The translations under genes and the position numbers were made by a program. Shown here one piece after another: positions 50,213 to 61,194 of a stretch of 64,000 nucleotides of DNA. Location of the stretch: NCBI GenBank assembly GCA_963725505.1, contig CAVRYN010000006.1, forward strand, positions 124,001 to 188,000, in the 5' to 3' direction. The first letter of the stretch is position 1, and the number at the start of each line of letters is the position of its first letter. This DNA is from Udaeobacter sp963725505 (GTDB taxonomy: Bacteria; Verrucomicrobiota; Verrucomicrobiia; Chthoniobacterales; UBA10450). The notes beneath the pieces are model-generated. The model did no database searches. It saw only the letters and a list, made by a program, of their open reading frames with translations, and was not told where the DNA came from.

Positions 50213-50263
50213 GTTGAGAGCGTAAAGCTCCGTCGGAGCCACGCTCCTTTAAGGAGTTGAGAG
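50213..50263. repeat. Intergenic repeat, family D (copy 2)
   Basis: GTTGAGAGCGTAAAGCTCCG then TCGGAGCCACGCTCCTTTAA and GGAGTTGAGAG. Can fold through GGAGCcacGCTCC. Matches 38230-38279. Confidence 0.75.
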
Positions 50264-50269
50264 AAACAC

Positions 50270-50665
<396 letters not shown>

Positions 50666-50670
50666 TGAGT

Positions 50671-50711
50671 GACCAGCCTTCGCCAAGGCTACGGCTTGGC
50701 AGGCGGGTGAC
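50671..50711. repeat. Intergenic repeat, family C
   Basis: GACCAGCCTTCGCCAAGGC then TACGGCTTGGCAGGCGGGT and GAC. Matches 48106-48141 almost base for base. Confidence 0.75.
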
Positions 50712-50716
50712 AAGCG

Positions 50717-51580
50717 ATGAGTGAGAATATCAAACTTAGATCGGGCACGCCGGCGGATGCGGAGATTTGCGGCAGGATCTGCTACAACGCATTTAGGACG
50801 ATCTCGGAGGCGCACGGTTTCCCGCCTGACTTTCCGACTCCGGAAGTGGCAATTGGTGTATTAAGGTCGCTGCTCGCAAATCCAAAATTTTATTCTGTGA
50901 TTGCGCAAATCGATGGCCAGATTGTCGGCAGCAATTTTCTCGATGAACGCAACACGATCGCAGGCGTTGGACCGATTACCGTCGATCCGACCGTGCAGAA
51001 TCGCGCGATTGGCCGGCGTTTAATGGAAGCGGTGCATGAGCGCGCCGCGGAGAGGAATTTCCCCGGTGTCCGGCTCATTCAGGCTGGATTTCACACACGA
51101 TCGCTTTCTTTGTATGCCAAGCTTGGCTACGATGTGCGCGAACATCTGGCGTGCATGCAAGGCAACGCCCTCGGAATTTCTATCGAAGGTCATATCGTCA
51201 GGCCGGCGGTCGAAGTTGATCTCGAGGATTGCAATCGCCTGTGCCGAGAAGTGCATGGCCACGATCGCGACGGAGAATTGCGGGACGCGATCGCGCAGGG
51301 CTCCGCGACCGTGGTGGAGCACGATGGACGAATCACTGGTTACGCTACCGTCATCGGCTTCTTCGGTCACGTCGTAGGGGAGACAAACAAAGATGTGAAG
51401 GCGCTGATCGGCGCAGCGAAGGAATTCGCCGGTCCCGGTTTTCTTCTTCCGACGCGCAACGGCGATCTATTTCGCTGGTGCCTGAGCAAAGGTTTACGAA
51501 TTACGCAGCCAATGACTTTGATGAGCAAAGGCCTGTACAACGAACCGGCGGGCGCATTCCTGCCATCGATCTTGTACTAG
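50717..51580 (+). CDS. GNAT family N-acetyltransferase, two-domain
   Basis: 287 residues with two GNAT-like halves. The first half has the full acetyl-CoA signature: GPITVDPTVQNRAIGRRLME near residues 80-100. The second half (residues 155-287) is a degenerate GNAT-like domain, with ITGYATVIGFFGHVVGET. ATG at 50717. The acceptor substrate is unknown. Confidence 0.85.
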   Translation: MSENIKLRSGTPADAEICGRICYNAFRTISEAHGFPPDFPTPEVAIGVLRSLLANPKFYSVIAQIDGQIVGSNFLDERNTIAGVGPITVDPTVQNRAIGRRLMEAVHERAAERNFPGVRLIQAGFHTRSLSLYAKLGYDVREHLACMQGNALGISIEGHIVRPAVEVDLEDCNRLCREVHGHDRDGELRDAIAQGSATVVEHDGRITGYATVIGFFGHVVGETNKDVKALIGAAKEFAGPGFLLPTRNGDLFRWCLSKGLRITQPMTLMSKGLYNEPAGAFLPSILY

Positions 51581-51650
51581 CCTACGGCGCCAGTTTCGCC
51601 AAAGCTTGCACAGGTCTCACCGCTGAGATCGCAGATTCGCAGAGACAAAA

Positions 51651-52223
51651 CTAAAATTGCTCTGTGTGCTCCGCGTTCTCTGTGGTTAACCTTCCGACAG
51701 AATCTTCGCGACTTTTCTCAATCGTGTTCCAATTACGCGTCGTCGCGGCGACACCCAGGAGTTTTTCGATCTTGCCGAGGTAGCCGATCGCTTTCATGTG
51801 GCGTCGGTACACACCGAGGACAAATCTGTCCTGGATTGCAATGATCTTCAGCAGCCAGTCACCGTCGGATGGCAGACTCAGTGGAAGAGCAGGGAGATCG
51901 CGAGGTCGTTTGTGCAATACGCTGACGAATCGCGTGATGTCCGTGCCGGAAGGCTCTCGCGCGAACGGATCCTTTAATGCAAGCTTTACGATGTCGCGCG
52001 CGGGACAAATCATGATCTCGCATTTGACTCCGAAAGTTTTCGCGAGTTGAACGGCAAAGGCATTGCGCAGAGTTGATTCGCTCACATTTTCGCGCACGAC
52101 AAACGTGCCCACCGCGCCGATGTTAACGGCGCCGAACTTCGCCAGTTGCTTCGCGATTTGCGCCGGCTGGCATCGATTGGTTCCACCGACATTCACCGCA
52201 CGGAGGAAAACGACCCAGGCCAT
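51651..52223 (-). CDS. DUF1697 domain protein
   Basis: 190 residues. The N-terminal MAWVVFLRAVNVGGTNR matches the DUF1697 start (ALLRGINVGG), then NIGAVGTFVVRENVSES and a C-terminal KAIGYLGKIEKLLGVAATTR. Function of the family is unknown. The last residues, LTTENAEHTE, derive from a common interspersed repeat in the region 51600-51690, so the natural C-terminus has probably been overwritten. Confidence 0.85.
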   Translation of the reverse strand: MAWVVFLRAVNVGGTNRCQPAQIAKQLAKFGAVNIGAVGTFVVRENVSESTLRNAFAVQLAKTFGVKCEIMICPARDIVKLALKDPFAREPSGTDITRFVSVLHKRPRDLPALPLSLPSDGDWLLKIIAIQDRFVLGVYRRHMKAIGYLGKIEKLLGVAATTRNWNTIEKSREDSVGRLTTENAEHTEQF

Positions 52224-52390
52224 CAGGGAAGTAAGAGGGAAGAAGTAAGAATTAGGAAGCAGGAAGTAAAAATAGAACTAACCCGCCGTGGCGCTCGTCG
52301 GGCATCGGAAAAGGCGTTTGGCACAAGCGCCTCTACATTGTCTACTTGCAAGCGATGCATTCGAGCTAGATCTGTCTGTTGCGATTTGAA

Positions 52391-52873
52391 ATGAAGCGTC
52401 TCGCGTCAATTCTTCCAATCCTCTTTCTGTTGGCAGCGGCCGCCGACGCAGCGCCGGTTGTTTTCGTAGTTCGCCACGCGGAGAAGACAACGGGCGGGGG
52501 CAACGATCCTGAATTGTCGCCTGCCGGGCACAAGCGCGCGGACGTGCTTGCGCGGATTCTACAGGATTCGCAGATCACGGCCATCTTCGTTACGGAATTT
52601 AAACGCACGCAGGAAACTGCTGCGCCAACAGCGAAGGAAACTCACATTACTCCGACAATCGTTCCGTCCACGGATATTGCTGGGCTGGCTTTAAAATTAC
52701 GCGCAATGAACGCGAATGCGCTCGTCGTGGGTCATGGCAACACCATTCCCGATTTGATGAAAGCGCTCGGCATCGCGATACCAATCAACATTCCTGACGC
52801 CGATTACACGGAAATATTTGTCGTCTCGTTAAGCGATCCGCCACAGTTACTGCGCTTGCATTATCCGTTCTGA
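52391..52873 (+). CDS. Exported histidine phosphatase family protein
   Basis: 160 residues from ATG 52391. Signal peptide (LASILPILFLLAAAADA), then a single-domain phosphoglycerate-mutase/SixA-like fold: VVRHAEKT (phosphorylated His in RHxE), FVTEFKRTQETA and the second His in VVGHGNTIPDL. It would hydrolyse phosphate monoesters in the periplasm or act like SixA on phospho-histidine, though its export makes the latter unlikely. ATG 52391 is preferred to TTG 52379. Confidence 0.85.
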   Translation: MKRLASILPILFLLAAAADAAPVVFVVRHAEKTTGGGNDPELSPAGHKRADVLARILQDSQITAIFVTEFKRTQETAAPTAKETHITPTIVPSTDIAGLALKLRAMNANALVVGHGNTIPDLMKALGIAIPINIPDADYTEIFVVSLSDPPQLLRLHYPF

Positions 52874-52975
52874 CGAGGAGCGGTTGAACGCGCTCCGCGT
52901 GCAGAGAAAATCTTCTTCTCTTGAGGTGTAATGCTGGGCGACAATGACGGCTCGACATTGAACGCCGACAACTCA

Positions 52976-53447
52976 ATGACCCGCTTCGTCTCTCCCCGCT
53001 GGATTTGCTTGCTCGCCGTGGCGCTCTTGTTTTTGAGCGGACGTTCGGTAAACGCCGATCCGGTAGGCGACTTTTTCAAGAAACTTGGCCAATCAGTATC
53101 GAAAGCTTTCCAGCCTCAGCCTACGCCCCGTCCGAGCAGAAAGACGACGCGGGCCTCCCGGCAACCCACTTCTCAAGAATCAAATGCCGCCGAAGCGGCG
53201 CCGACGCCACTCGGGGCGCCATCAAAGCCTGCTAAAGAAGAGAGGTCTAGTCCCGCTGGTTCCGGCTTCAGCTGCGCCTAAGGAAAAAGCAAGAGGGGAT
53301 ATGCCCTATGGAATTCCGGTCCCAGGGCAGAAAGGCATGGTCACAAGTCCTTATCTACCGGAGGGGAATTACATCGATGTGAGCGCTTTTGCTCCCGGGT
53401 CGGCTGTGAAAGATCCATACACAGGAAAGATTTTCCGGGTGCCGTAA
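52976..53447 (+). CDS. Exported Pro-rich hypothetical protein (one frameshift)
   Basis: From ATG 52976: signal peptide (WICLLAVALLFLSGRSVNA), a short helix DPVGDFFKKLGQSVSKAF, and a Pro/Thr/Ser/Arg-rich linker. After one extra base near 53240-53255 comes a C-terminal domain of about 60 residues (MPYGIPVPGQKGMVTSPYLP, GNYIDVSAFAPGSAVKDPYT). The final GSAVKDPYTGKIFRVP is typical of a short conserved C-terminal motif in this phylum. Function unknown; periplasmic or outer-membrane associated. Confidence 0.6.
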
Positions 53448-53574
53448 ATTCATTCTTTCGATCGGGCTTGCGCCCTCCGATCGACAAAGTCTGATGATGC
53501 AATTTGGATTGACATCCAAGCGGCGTTTTGATAGACGGGGGCATCCACCGCCTCATTGTAAGGAGGATTTTCCT

Positions 53575-53832
53575 ATGATCGATTTCCTGCGGGCCTTGCG
53601 TGCTCACCCTGCTTATGGACGACGACTACTTGGCTTCATTCCTGCACTCGTCGTTACAGAGATGTTCTACAAGTTTCACAGCTTTAGTCTCGAATGCATG
53701 GCTTTCCTTGCGACGTGGCTCCTGTTGGACGTGCTGATAGAGTGGATCATGGGCTGCTTGAAGTTTAAGGATTTATCCAATGCTCCATCGGACGGGCTTG
53801 CTATCTCAAATGGAAAGAACATCGATCGATGA
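53575..53832 (+). CDS. Small membrane protein
   Basis: 85 residues. The ATG at 53575 is chosen because AAGGAGG lies 9 bases upstream, the best ribosome-binding site in this part of the window. Two hydrophobic segments: RLLGFIPALVVTEMFY and ECMAFLATWLLLDVLIEWIM. No family recognised. Its stop shares ATGA with the start of the next gene, so the pair is coupled. Confidence 0.55.
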   Translation: MIDFLRALRAHPAYGRRLLGFIPALVVTEMFYKFHSFSLECMAFLATWLLLDVLIEWIMGCLKFKDLSNAPSDGLAISNGKNIDR

Positions 53833-54014
53833 GAAGACCGGGAAAAGACGAAGATTCGGAGAACGTGCCGCCAGGCGGCCGAGCCTTTCAACGAATTCAG
53901 CAGGACCGCACGGCGCGCGGGCTGGATAAACTCCCGGTGCCGGGAACGCCGGGTCCTGCACCTAACAAACGTGCGCCTAAAGAACGCATGGACAAGACGC
54001 GCGAAAAGAAATAG
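53829..54014 (+). CDS. Small basic hypothetical protein
   Basis: 61 residues, highly charged, Pro- and Arg-rich, no hydrophobic segment (MRRPGKDEDSENVPPGG, PNKRAPKERMDKTREKK). It overlaps the preceding membrane protein by four bases (ATGA). Possibly intrinsically disordered. No function assigned. Confidence 0.45.
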   Translation: MRRPGKDEDSENVPPGGRAFQRIQQDRTARGLDKLPVPGTPGPAPNKRAPKERMDKTREKK

Positions 54015-54101
54015 CTCAAATCCTTCCAAGACTAGCTTCCTTTTTCTGCCATCTCCTCGCAAGCGCATCGGTTTAGCGCGCCATTATCCAAACACAACCC
54101 C

Positions 54102-56362
54102 ATGAATATTCCCAAAGGCAAAGAGACCGCGACCCTCCGTCGAAAGCTCTTACTGGCAAAACAGCGTTTCCTCGGCGGAAAAGCGTTGAAGCGGATCGAA
54201 TATTTTGAAACCCAGCGCGCGCTATCAAAAACAACTCTGGATCGCGGCTTTGTTAGCTCACAATCGGTCGAGAGCCTGCGGATTTCTAAGAAGCCTCCGA
54301 CGCGCCGAGGCCCGAGGCTAGTTGCTGAATATTCGAAGGCGGATAGAGCGAAAGCCCGCCTGATTCCGACAAAGTTTGCCGCTAATGTGCAGCTTCCGGT
54401 TTGGCGATTGTTGGGGCCAAACCTTATTCCAAAGGGCCAAACATACGGGACCGGTGGTAACAACAAGCCGCCTGTCTCAGGCCGGTGCTCAGGCATCTTG
54501 GTTTCACCCTCGAATCCAAACCACCTCGTTCTCTGCTCCGCTGGCGGCGGACTTTGGGAAACCTTGGATCAGGGGAAAACATGGCGACCATTAACGGACC
54601 AACAGCCGACGCTTTCGATGGGCGCAATTTGTGGCGCGCCCAGCTCGCCGAATATAGTTTATGCGGGAACTGGAGAAGGGGATACCTACAGCCAACTTGG
54701 CGTGGGGCTGCTTCGATCGTCCGATGGCGGTCAGACGTGGGAGCATGCTCCTTCGAATGATCTTTCAGGCATCGGAATATTCGACATCGCTGTTGATCCG
54801 GCTAACCCGCTTCATGTTTGGGTAGGCACAACCACGAAGCTGCTTGAAAGCAATAATGGCGGCGCAACGTGGCGCACGGTTCAAAACGTTACCACCTGGG
54901 ATATTTCCATTAACCCGAATGATCCTCAGGAGATCTTTGCCGCTACTGTCCTGGGCTTGATTCGTTCAACCAACGGTGGCACCAGCTGGACGCAGGTGGG
55001 ACTTCCCGGGGCAACGCCGGGTTCGCATTTTAGCCGCATGGAAGTTTGCCACGCACCTTCGAAGCCGGCCGTCGTTTACGTTGCTGCCGTTCAGGGCGAC
55101 AGCGGAATGCTCTGGCGACGCGCCTCCAGCGGCGGCGCGTTCTCCTCTGAAAGGACGCCGTCACTTGATCCGCAGTCGGACATCGATCAAGCGTGGTATG
55201 ACTGGTGCCTCGCAGTGTCTCCCACAGATCCTGATGTTCTTTATTGGGGAGCGGTTCAACTCTACAAGGGCAGCCGTGGAGTGGCAGGTTGGACCTGGCG
55301 TAACATCTCGTCTCGATCCAGCGGCGATTCTATTCATCCAGATCAACACCATCTCGCGTTTGATCCTTCCAATCCTGCCGTGCTTTACGCTTGTAACGAT
55401 GGCGGCATCTTTCGTTCGCCTGACGGGGGAACGAGCTGGACTTCGCTAAATCCCGGGCTGGGCATTACCGAGTTCGAATTCATCATTCATTTGGAGAGCG
55501 AGGACACCTGGCTCATCGGTGGGACCCAGGACAACGGTACGCTCGGCAATCCTCACAATACTCCTCGCGACGGAACATGGGACCAGATCGCGCCAGGTGA
55601 TGGTGGCGATTGCGGCGCCGACGATACCAACAAACTGTGTTACCACTCTTACTACGGCATCGAGATCGAGCGTGCTCCCGCAACTGGCGCCAACGCATTC
55701 AAATGGGTCGATGTATCACCGCCGGCGCCTGAAGACTACGACGCGCTCTTCTATCCTCCGATGGACGTGTTGAAAAGATTGTCGCCAAGGCAGGTGTTAC
55801 ACTTTGGGTGTCGGACGATAGCGGAGATCATTGGGCGGAAGTTGATTTCGGTGGTGAGGCCGGTGAGAAAGCTTCGGCCGTAAGCATTGTGAGCCGTAGG
55901 ACGATATTTCTAGGAACCGAAAAAGGCCGGCTGGTTCGGATCGATCGCGCTAGCTCGGGATGGGCCAAGGCCAACGTTACTCAGCTGACGAGTCCACGAA
56001 GCGAATTTGTTAGTGATATTGTTGTCCTTGGAGCTTCGAAAAAGGTTGTATGGACAGGTTGCTCAGCCTTTGGAGGAGGTCATGTCTTCCGATCTACAAA
56101 CGGTGGCACGAGCTGGAGCGATCGCACCGGCAATCTGCCCGACATTCCAGTTAACGCCATCGTCATCGACCCGAAGAACCACCGACGTATTTTTGCCGCA
56201 ACCGACCACGGCGTGTATCAGAGCAAAAACTCCGGGACCAAATGGAGTGACTTCAGCAACGGACTTCCCAACGCCGTCGTTGGCGACATGGTCTTGCACG
56301 AACGCCGAAGAGTGCTGCGCATCGGCACTCACAATCGCGGGGCCTGGGAAGTCGATATCTAA
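54102..56362 (+). CDS. BNR/VPS10-type beta-propeller repeat protein (one frameshift)
   Basis: About 750 residues. After a basic N-terminal segment (30-110) come repeated SSDGGQTW-type Asp-box motifs: LRSSDGGQTWEHAP, LLESNNGGATWRTV, LIRSTNGGTSWTQV, IFRSPDGGTSWTSL, and after the frame change VFRSTNGGTSWSDR and YQSKNSGTKWSDF. These make a sialidase/VPS10-like propeller, usually an extracellular binding or glycan-degrading protein. One base is missing near 55765-55771; corrected, VEKIVAKAGVTLWVSDDSGD continues. No signal peptide seen at ATG 54102, which is odd for such a protein. Confidence 0.82.
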
Positions 56363-56378
56363 GAGCTACCGCAATCTT

Positions 56379-57702
56379 TCACTCCGGCACATAAACTGCA
56401 TAGCCGCGCGGCGGCGCCCACAGATCGACCCAGCCAGAGTCGTTAGTCCCTTTTTCCTGCGGCATGCCAAGGTCGTCGCGCCCGCGCCAGGCTGTGGGAA
56501 CAAGCCGCGTGTTGATCCACCGCGTCTGAATCCACGCACCGTTCCAATTGCCGCTATTATTTAAAACAAAGACTAGCCCGCTTTGGTTAGCATTGCCTGG
56601 GCGTTGCATGATGTAGAGGTCGTCGTTCACAAAGAGAACTTGCGTCGGGCCAGCAGCATTTTGCTCGTGAACTTTGATGAGCGCGTCAATGCCGCTTTGA
56701 TTGTTCGGCTGTGCGAGGTCCCAGTTAAAATAATCCTGCCAGAAGACGCACGGATAACCTTCGTGCGTAAGGATAAATGCATAGGCCAGGAGTTTGTCGT
56801 TAATGATGGGACTGTCGCGCACGACGTCGTGATTCTCGACGAAGGTCACAGCTTGGCCTGGCCGGTCCCACATCAAGACGCCGGGCTCGGTGAGATTACG
56901 GAGACTGAATCCGTAACTGTCGCACAAGTCGCGCAGTCGCCAGCGCAGCGGAAAATCAAACGCGCCCACTGGATTGTCCGACCATGCGTTGGTTTCATCG
57001 AGCCAATCGTCAATGGTACGTTCGCTGTCCCAGCATTCGCCGACCGCGTAGGGCTTGAAACTTGTGCCGCCGCGCAGTGCCCGCATTTCTTGAATCGAAC
57101 GGACCATCCAGCCGCCGTAACCCTTGACCATGTCGTAGCGGAATCCATCGAAACCGATTTCTTCCAAAAGCCAGCGAGCGTGGTTGATGAGCTCGGTGTA
57201 AACCAGGGGAGTGCGATGGCACAGATCCGGCATGTCACCGAATGTTGCGCCGTCCCAAGTCTCGTACTGGCATGGATGAAAACATTTCCAGTCGCGCGGG
57301 AACTTGCTGCTCTTCGGCGCGAACTGCGTCCAGCGCGACTGACCGTCGATCGGATTCAGTTCTTGACGAGTCAGCGCCGCTGTTATGATTGAACACCAGA
57401 TCCGCATACACTTGCAATCCCGCTGCATGAGCGGACTGGATCAGCTCGACTAATTCGGCTTTGGAGCCGAACCACGTGGGCACGCCGCCTTTTTGATCGA
57501 ACTCGCCGAGGTCATAGTAATCGTAAGGATCGTAGCCCATCGATTTCCAGCTCGCTGCCTTGTTTGCGGGCGGGAGCCACAACGCCGTGAAACCCGCCTG
57601 CGCGATCGAGGGTAATTTTGATTCGATAAAAGCCCACCATTGATGCTCGCGCTCTTCCGCTTTGGGACAATCCCAATAGAACGCTTGCAACATGACACCC
57701 AT
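56379..57702 (-). CDS. GH13 alpha-amylase (one frameshift)
   Basis: Glycoside hydrolase family 13. From ATG 57702: MGVMLQAFYWDCPKAEE, then ALWLPPANKAASWKSMGYDP, and YADLVFNHNSGADS (first conserved region). After one extra base near 57361-57370 follow QELNPIDGQSRW, GFRYDMVKGYGG with the nucleophile Asp, VGECWDSE with the catalytic Glu, and FVENHDVVRD with the third acid. The C-terminus has the beta domain (NSGNWNGAW, DLWAPPRGYAVYVPE). Corrected length is about 440 residues. No signal peptide, so probably cytoplasmic starch or glycogen use. Confidence 0.9.
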
Positions 57703-57921
57703 AATTCCGGCCTCCGTTTTTGCGCGTGCGCGCATCGGCACGCTACACCCCGACCAATGACTAACAAGGAGCGAATCAGGATCACGCCGCCGGTTTTACC
57801 TTGCTTCTCTTCCCGATTCTGCGCACGTCTCGCATCATTCACCGTCGCCGGCGGGCGCGATATGTGCCGGTAACGAGTAACTAATTAGAAGTGCGAAGAG
57901 AGAAGATTCCGCCAACACGTG

Positions 57922-58254
57922 TCACTCGAGATTTGTTTGGATGAATCGCGGACTTGCATGAACATCGATCTGACGAAGCACCGTATCCCCGGAGTTAACG
58001 AAGCAGTGCGGTGTATTCGCGGGAACGACTGCGATGTCGCTGGCTTTCGCTTCGCGCACTTGATCGCCGATCGTAACCGTGGCGCGGCCTTCGAGCATGA
58101 AGATCACCTCTACGTACGGATGCATGTGTAGCGGCGGGCCTTGTCCTGGCTTCGCGTTGACGATGTAAGCGCAGATCGGCGCTCCCTGTTTTTCACCGTG
58201 GAATTCGTACGACACACCCTCAAACGGCAACTGCTCAAGATTAGTGAAACTCAT
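57922..58254 (-). CDS. Cupin domain protein
   Basis: 110 residues with cupin motif 1 GPPLHMHPYVEVIFMLEG (HxH...E) and motif 2 VVPANTPHCFVNSG. Small single-domain cupins of this kind bind a metal and often act as isomerases or regulatory proteins. No clear partner; the next genes are on the other strand. ATG at 58254. Confidence 0.85.
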   Translation of the reverse strand: MSFTNLEQLPFEGVSYEFHGEKQGAPICAYIVNAKPGQGPPLHMHPYVEVIFMLEGRATVTIGDQVREAKASDIAVVPANTPHCFVNSGDTVLRQIDVHASPRFIQTNLE

Positions 58255-58366
58255 GGCGCAACATACGAGGTGTTTTCAATTCGCTTGAACAACCTTTTAT
58301 CCTGGCGTCTGACGCGTCATCCTGATACCGAATATTTCGATTCAACTGTGCTTATACTCTCCTTAA

Positions 58367-59197
58367 ATGAAACCGGACGAACTGCGCGAACTGGCTGCGA
58401 ATTCGCATTTCATTCCCGGCATTTACAACTATTGCGACCGGTGGTGTGAACGCTGCGCGTTTTCGCATCGCTGTTTGAATTATGCAATGGAACGCGCCGA
58501 GGACGACGGTGATCCCGCCGCGCGCGATCTGACCAATCAGAAGTTCTGGAGCAAACTGCATCAGCAATTTCAGGACACAATCGAAATGGTTCGCGCCGAC
58601 GCGAAGGCGCGCGGCATTGATCTCGACGAGCCGAAACTACAGGCGGACGTCATGGCGCAGGAACGTCTGGAGCGACGGCGTGCGTCGCGAAATCTCCCGC
58701 TTGCGCGCGCAGCGAAGAGCTATGCGGATGCGGTGACGAAATGGTTTGAAAGCGCAGGTCCAATTTTCAAAGCCAAAGGGCTTGAACTCGAAACGCTGGC
58801 GCGAATGGAAACTGGAAATCCAGAGGCCGAAGCGGCAGAGCTGACGGAATTCGTCGGAGTGATTCGCTGGTATCAGCATTTCATCTACGTGAAGCTGTCT
58901 CGGGCGATCGGATCGCGTGCCAGCGAAGAATTGGAAACCGATGAGGAGATGAAAGCTTTCCCGAAGGATTCCGACGGCTCGGCGAAAATTGCGCTGATCG
59001 CGATGGATCGCTCAATCGCGGCGTTGTCGGGATTGCGAGCGGCGTTGGCCGGGGACGGCGCTGACGAGATTCTCGATTTTCTTGCGCAGCTTGCCGCGAT
59101 TCGCCGCGAAACAGAGAAATTGTTTCCGCAGTCGCGCGCATTTGTGCGCCCGGGGTTCGATGAAGAACGAGCGCCGATCTCCAGCCCGGAGATGTAA
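58367..59197 (+). CDS. Conserved hypothetical protein with N-terminal cysteine cluster
   Basis: 276 residues. The N-terminus holds four Cys in NYCDRWCERCAFSHRC with spacing CxxxCxxCx(5)C, suited to an Fe-S cluster or zinc. The rest is helical, charged, with no membrane segment and no known catalytic motif. ATG at 58367. The following gene begins 20 bases later and may be co-transcribed. Function unknown; the cysteine pattern suggests redox or metal sensing. Confidence 0.6.
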   Translation: MKPDELRELAANSHFIPGIYNYCDRWCERCAFSHRCLNYAMERAEDDGDPAARDLTNQKFWSKLHQQFQDTIEMVRADAKARGIDLDEPKLQADVMAQERLERRRASRNLPLARAAKSYADAVTKWFESAGPIFKAKGLELETLARMETGNPEAEAAELTEFVGVIRWYQHFIYVKLSRAIGSRASEELETDEEMKAFPKDSDGSAKIALIAMDRSIAALSGLRAALAGDGADEILDFLAQLAAIRRETEKLFPQSRAFVRPGFDEERAPISSPEM

Positions 59198-59217
59198 CGA
59201 AAATTCTCTGCAGACGC

Positions 59218-59631
59218 ATGAATTCGGCCTCGGACAATTTTCCGCTTCACCTCGGAGTGCTGCGCGAACGGATGTTGCACCCCACCGATTACGAGTTGGC
59301 GGTCAATTATTTTCTCGATGAATTTGCAGGCGACGCGGCTTTTGTGCGCGCTTCGGACCGCGAACAAATGCCGCATCTTGTCGCGGCGCTGAGCATTGTC
59401 GTGTCGAAGGCAATCGGACGACGCGTGGAGGTGGAGAATGCGCTGGTATCGTACTTGCGTGAACACGGGTTCGTTCACGGGAACGCAGTCGCAGATGGGC
59501 GCATCGTGTTGTTCTTCTACTTTGAGCAGGCGGACGCCGGAGTGGTGATGTTGATCCCGGGGATTGACGGCGACATGGAAGTCGCGCGTTTTCGCGTCAA
59601 GGGCGGCCTGCCCGATCCGCGGTGGAACTAA
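59218..59631 (+). CDS. Conserved hypothetical protein
   Basis: 137 residues, helical N-terminus (LHLGVLRERMLHPTDYELAV) and a beta-rich C-terminal part (GRIVLFFYFEQADAGVVMLI). No signal peptide or domain recognised. It follows the cysteine-cluster protein by 20 bases on the same strand and probably works with it. Confidence 0.55.
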   Translation: MNSASDNFPLHLGVLRERMLHPTDYELAVNYFLDEFAGDAAFVRASDREQMPHLVAALSIVVSKAIGRRVEVENALVSYLREHGFVHGNAVADGRIVLFFYFEQADAGVVMLIPGIDGDMEVARFRVKGGLPDPRWN

Positions 59632-59700
59632 TCATGCGGTAAAAAAGCGGCGAGCTTTTCTCGGAACGCTGGAACAAAAGGAACTGCAGATGCGACCTGC

Positions 59701-61134
59701 TCATGAAGGCTCATGAGCATCGGTTGAGGCGTGGTGCAGAGTGATTGGCGGCAGATATTCGCCGGCGTAGGTGCGCGTCCACCAGCCGCGCTCGCCGGGT
59801 TTGGTAAAGCGATACCGATACCAATCGGCGCGGATGAATTTCGGCGGCGCATTCGGGAAAGGATTGTGCGCGAACAAGCGAAGAATTCTTTTTTCGCCTT
59901 CGAGTAATCTTTGCACAAGCGCGAAGATCCAGGGGTGAAGGTCCGGGGGCGACATCGCAGCAAACCACATTTGCCAGTCGAGTCTCCAATGATAGGGCGA
60001 AACGATGCATGGGCGACGGTTCACGTCGCCGGGTTTTCCTTTGAACTCGTACTCGCGCCATTCAGCATTGGCATCGGGATAGTCTGCGTCGGTGCCTTTG
60101 ATGACGACTTCGAACCGTTCGCGCGTGACGGCGCCAAATGCGCCGTAGGTATTGACCAGATGCAACGGCTCAAAACTGGCGTTCATGAGTTGCCGGCGCG
60201 AGAACAAATTGCGCGCCGGGCGCCAGCTTAGCGCGATCACAATCACAGTGAGCATGCCAACGGCGATCTTATGCGCCAAGGTCATTTGCATAGGCACCGA
60301 ATGCGAAATCGATATCAACCGCCCAAGCAGTCGATTGTCGAAACATGGGATGCAGAGCACGATGGTGATGTAATTCAGCCACGAAAGATTGCCGCTCAGG
60401 ATAAGAGTAGTTTGAAACAGGATCGTCAGTCCGCCCGCCCAATAGCAAAGTGGCGCAGGCGCGAAGTAGAACCATGGCACCACAAGCTGAGCAAAATGAG
60501 TGAAGAGCACGCCGGCCTTGTGAGCCCAGGACGGCGAATGATGGAGATACCAGCTCAGCGGATTGGGCAGCGGCTGAGTTTCGTAGTGATAGAAGAGGCA
60601 GGTCAGATCGCGCCAGCATGGATCGGAGCGCAGCTTGATCATCCCTGCCCCGAACATGGTGCGAAAAAGAACCCACACGATTAGCCACATGACGATGACT
60701 GGCGGGCGCGTATCCGATGAGCCGAGAAAAATCGCCAGAAAACCGGTCTCGACGAGCATCGTTTCCCAGCCAAAGCCGTAGAAGGTTTGGCCGACGTTGA
60801 CGAGCGACAGGTAAATCACCCAGAGCAACGCCCACGTGAGCATCGACACGATCAGTCCGAACGATTCCGACCAGCCGGAGACACCGAAGATCGACAACGC
60901 GATGCCGCACCAGATCGCGGCCGTGATGAAGCGATCCGAGCAATTAATCCAAAACAAGCTTGGCGCGTGTCGAAATCGCGCATAACGCAAAAAGCGCCGC
61001 ACCGGTTGCAGCCCGCGTTCGCCCAGTAGCGGAATGAACTGATTAGCCGCAATCAGGAACGCGATCAGGTAAATGCATCCGAGCGCGCGCTGGAAGCAGA
61101 GCCGGGTCAACCAGAATTCGGTCGCGAAATGCAT
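59701..61134 (-). CDS. Lipase maturation factor family membrane protein
   Basis: 477 residues, about eight membrane spans. It shows the LMF pattern: LGERGLQPVRRFL, FYGFGWETMLVETGFLAIFL, GAGMIKLRSDPCWRDLTCLF, HYETQPLPNPLSWYLHHSP, and the C-terminal PYHWRLDWQMWFAAM and RADWYRYRFTKPGE. In eukaryotes LMF1 helps lipases fold in the ER; bacterial members are common in this phylum and may assist exported enzymes. ATG at 61134. Neighbour on the left is convergent. Confidence 0.9.
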   Translation of the reverse strand: MHFATEFWLTRLCFQRALGCIYLIAFLIAANQFIPLLGERGLQPVRRFLRYARFRHAPSLFWINCSDRFITAAIWCGIALSIFGVSGWSESFGLIVSMLTWALLWVIYLSLVNVGQTFYGFGWETMLVETGFLAIFLGSSDTRPPVIVMWLIVWVLFRTMFGAGMIKLRSDPCWRDLTCLFYHYETQPLPNPLSWYLHHSPSWAHKAGVLFTHFAQLVVPWFYFAPAPLCYWAGGLTILFQTTLILSGNLSWLNYITIVLCIPCFDNRLLGRLISISHSVPMQMTLAHKIAVGMLTVIVIALSWRPARNLFSRRQLMNASFEPLHLVNTYGAFGAVTRERFEVVIKGTDADYPDANAEWREYEFKGKPGDVNRRPCIVSPYHWRLDWQMWFAAMSPPDLHPWIFALVQRLLEGEKRILRLFAHNPFPNAPPKFIRADWYRYRFTKPGERGWWTRTYAGEYLPPITLHHASTDAHEPS

Positions 61135-61194
61135 TCCCGAACACCGAGATAATTTACCGCGTGCTCACGCGTACTTCCATGACGCATGACAGAT

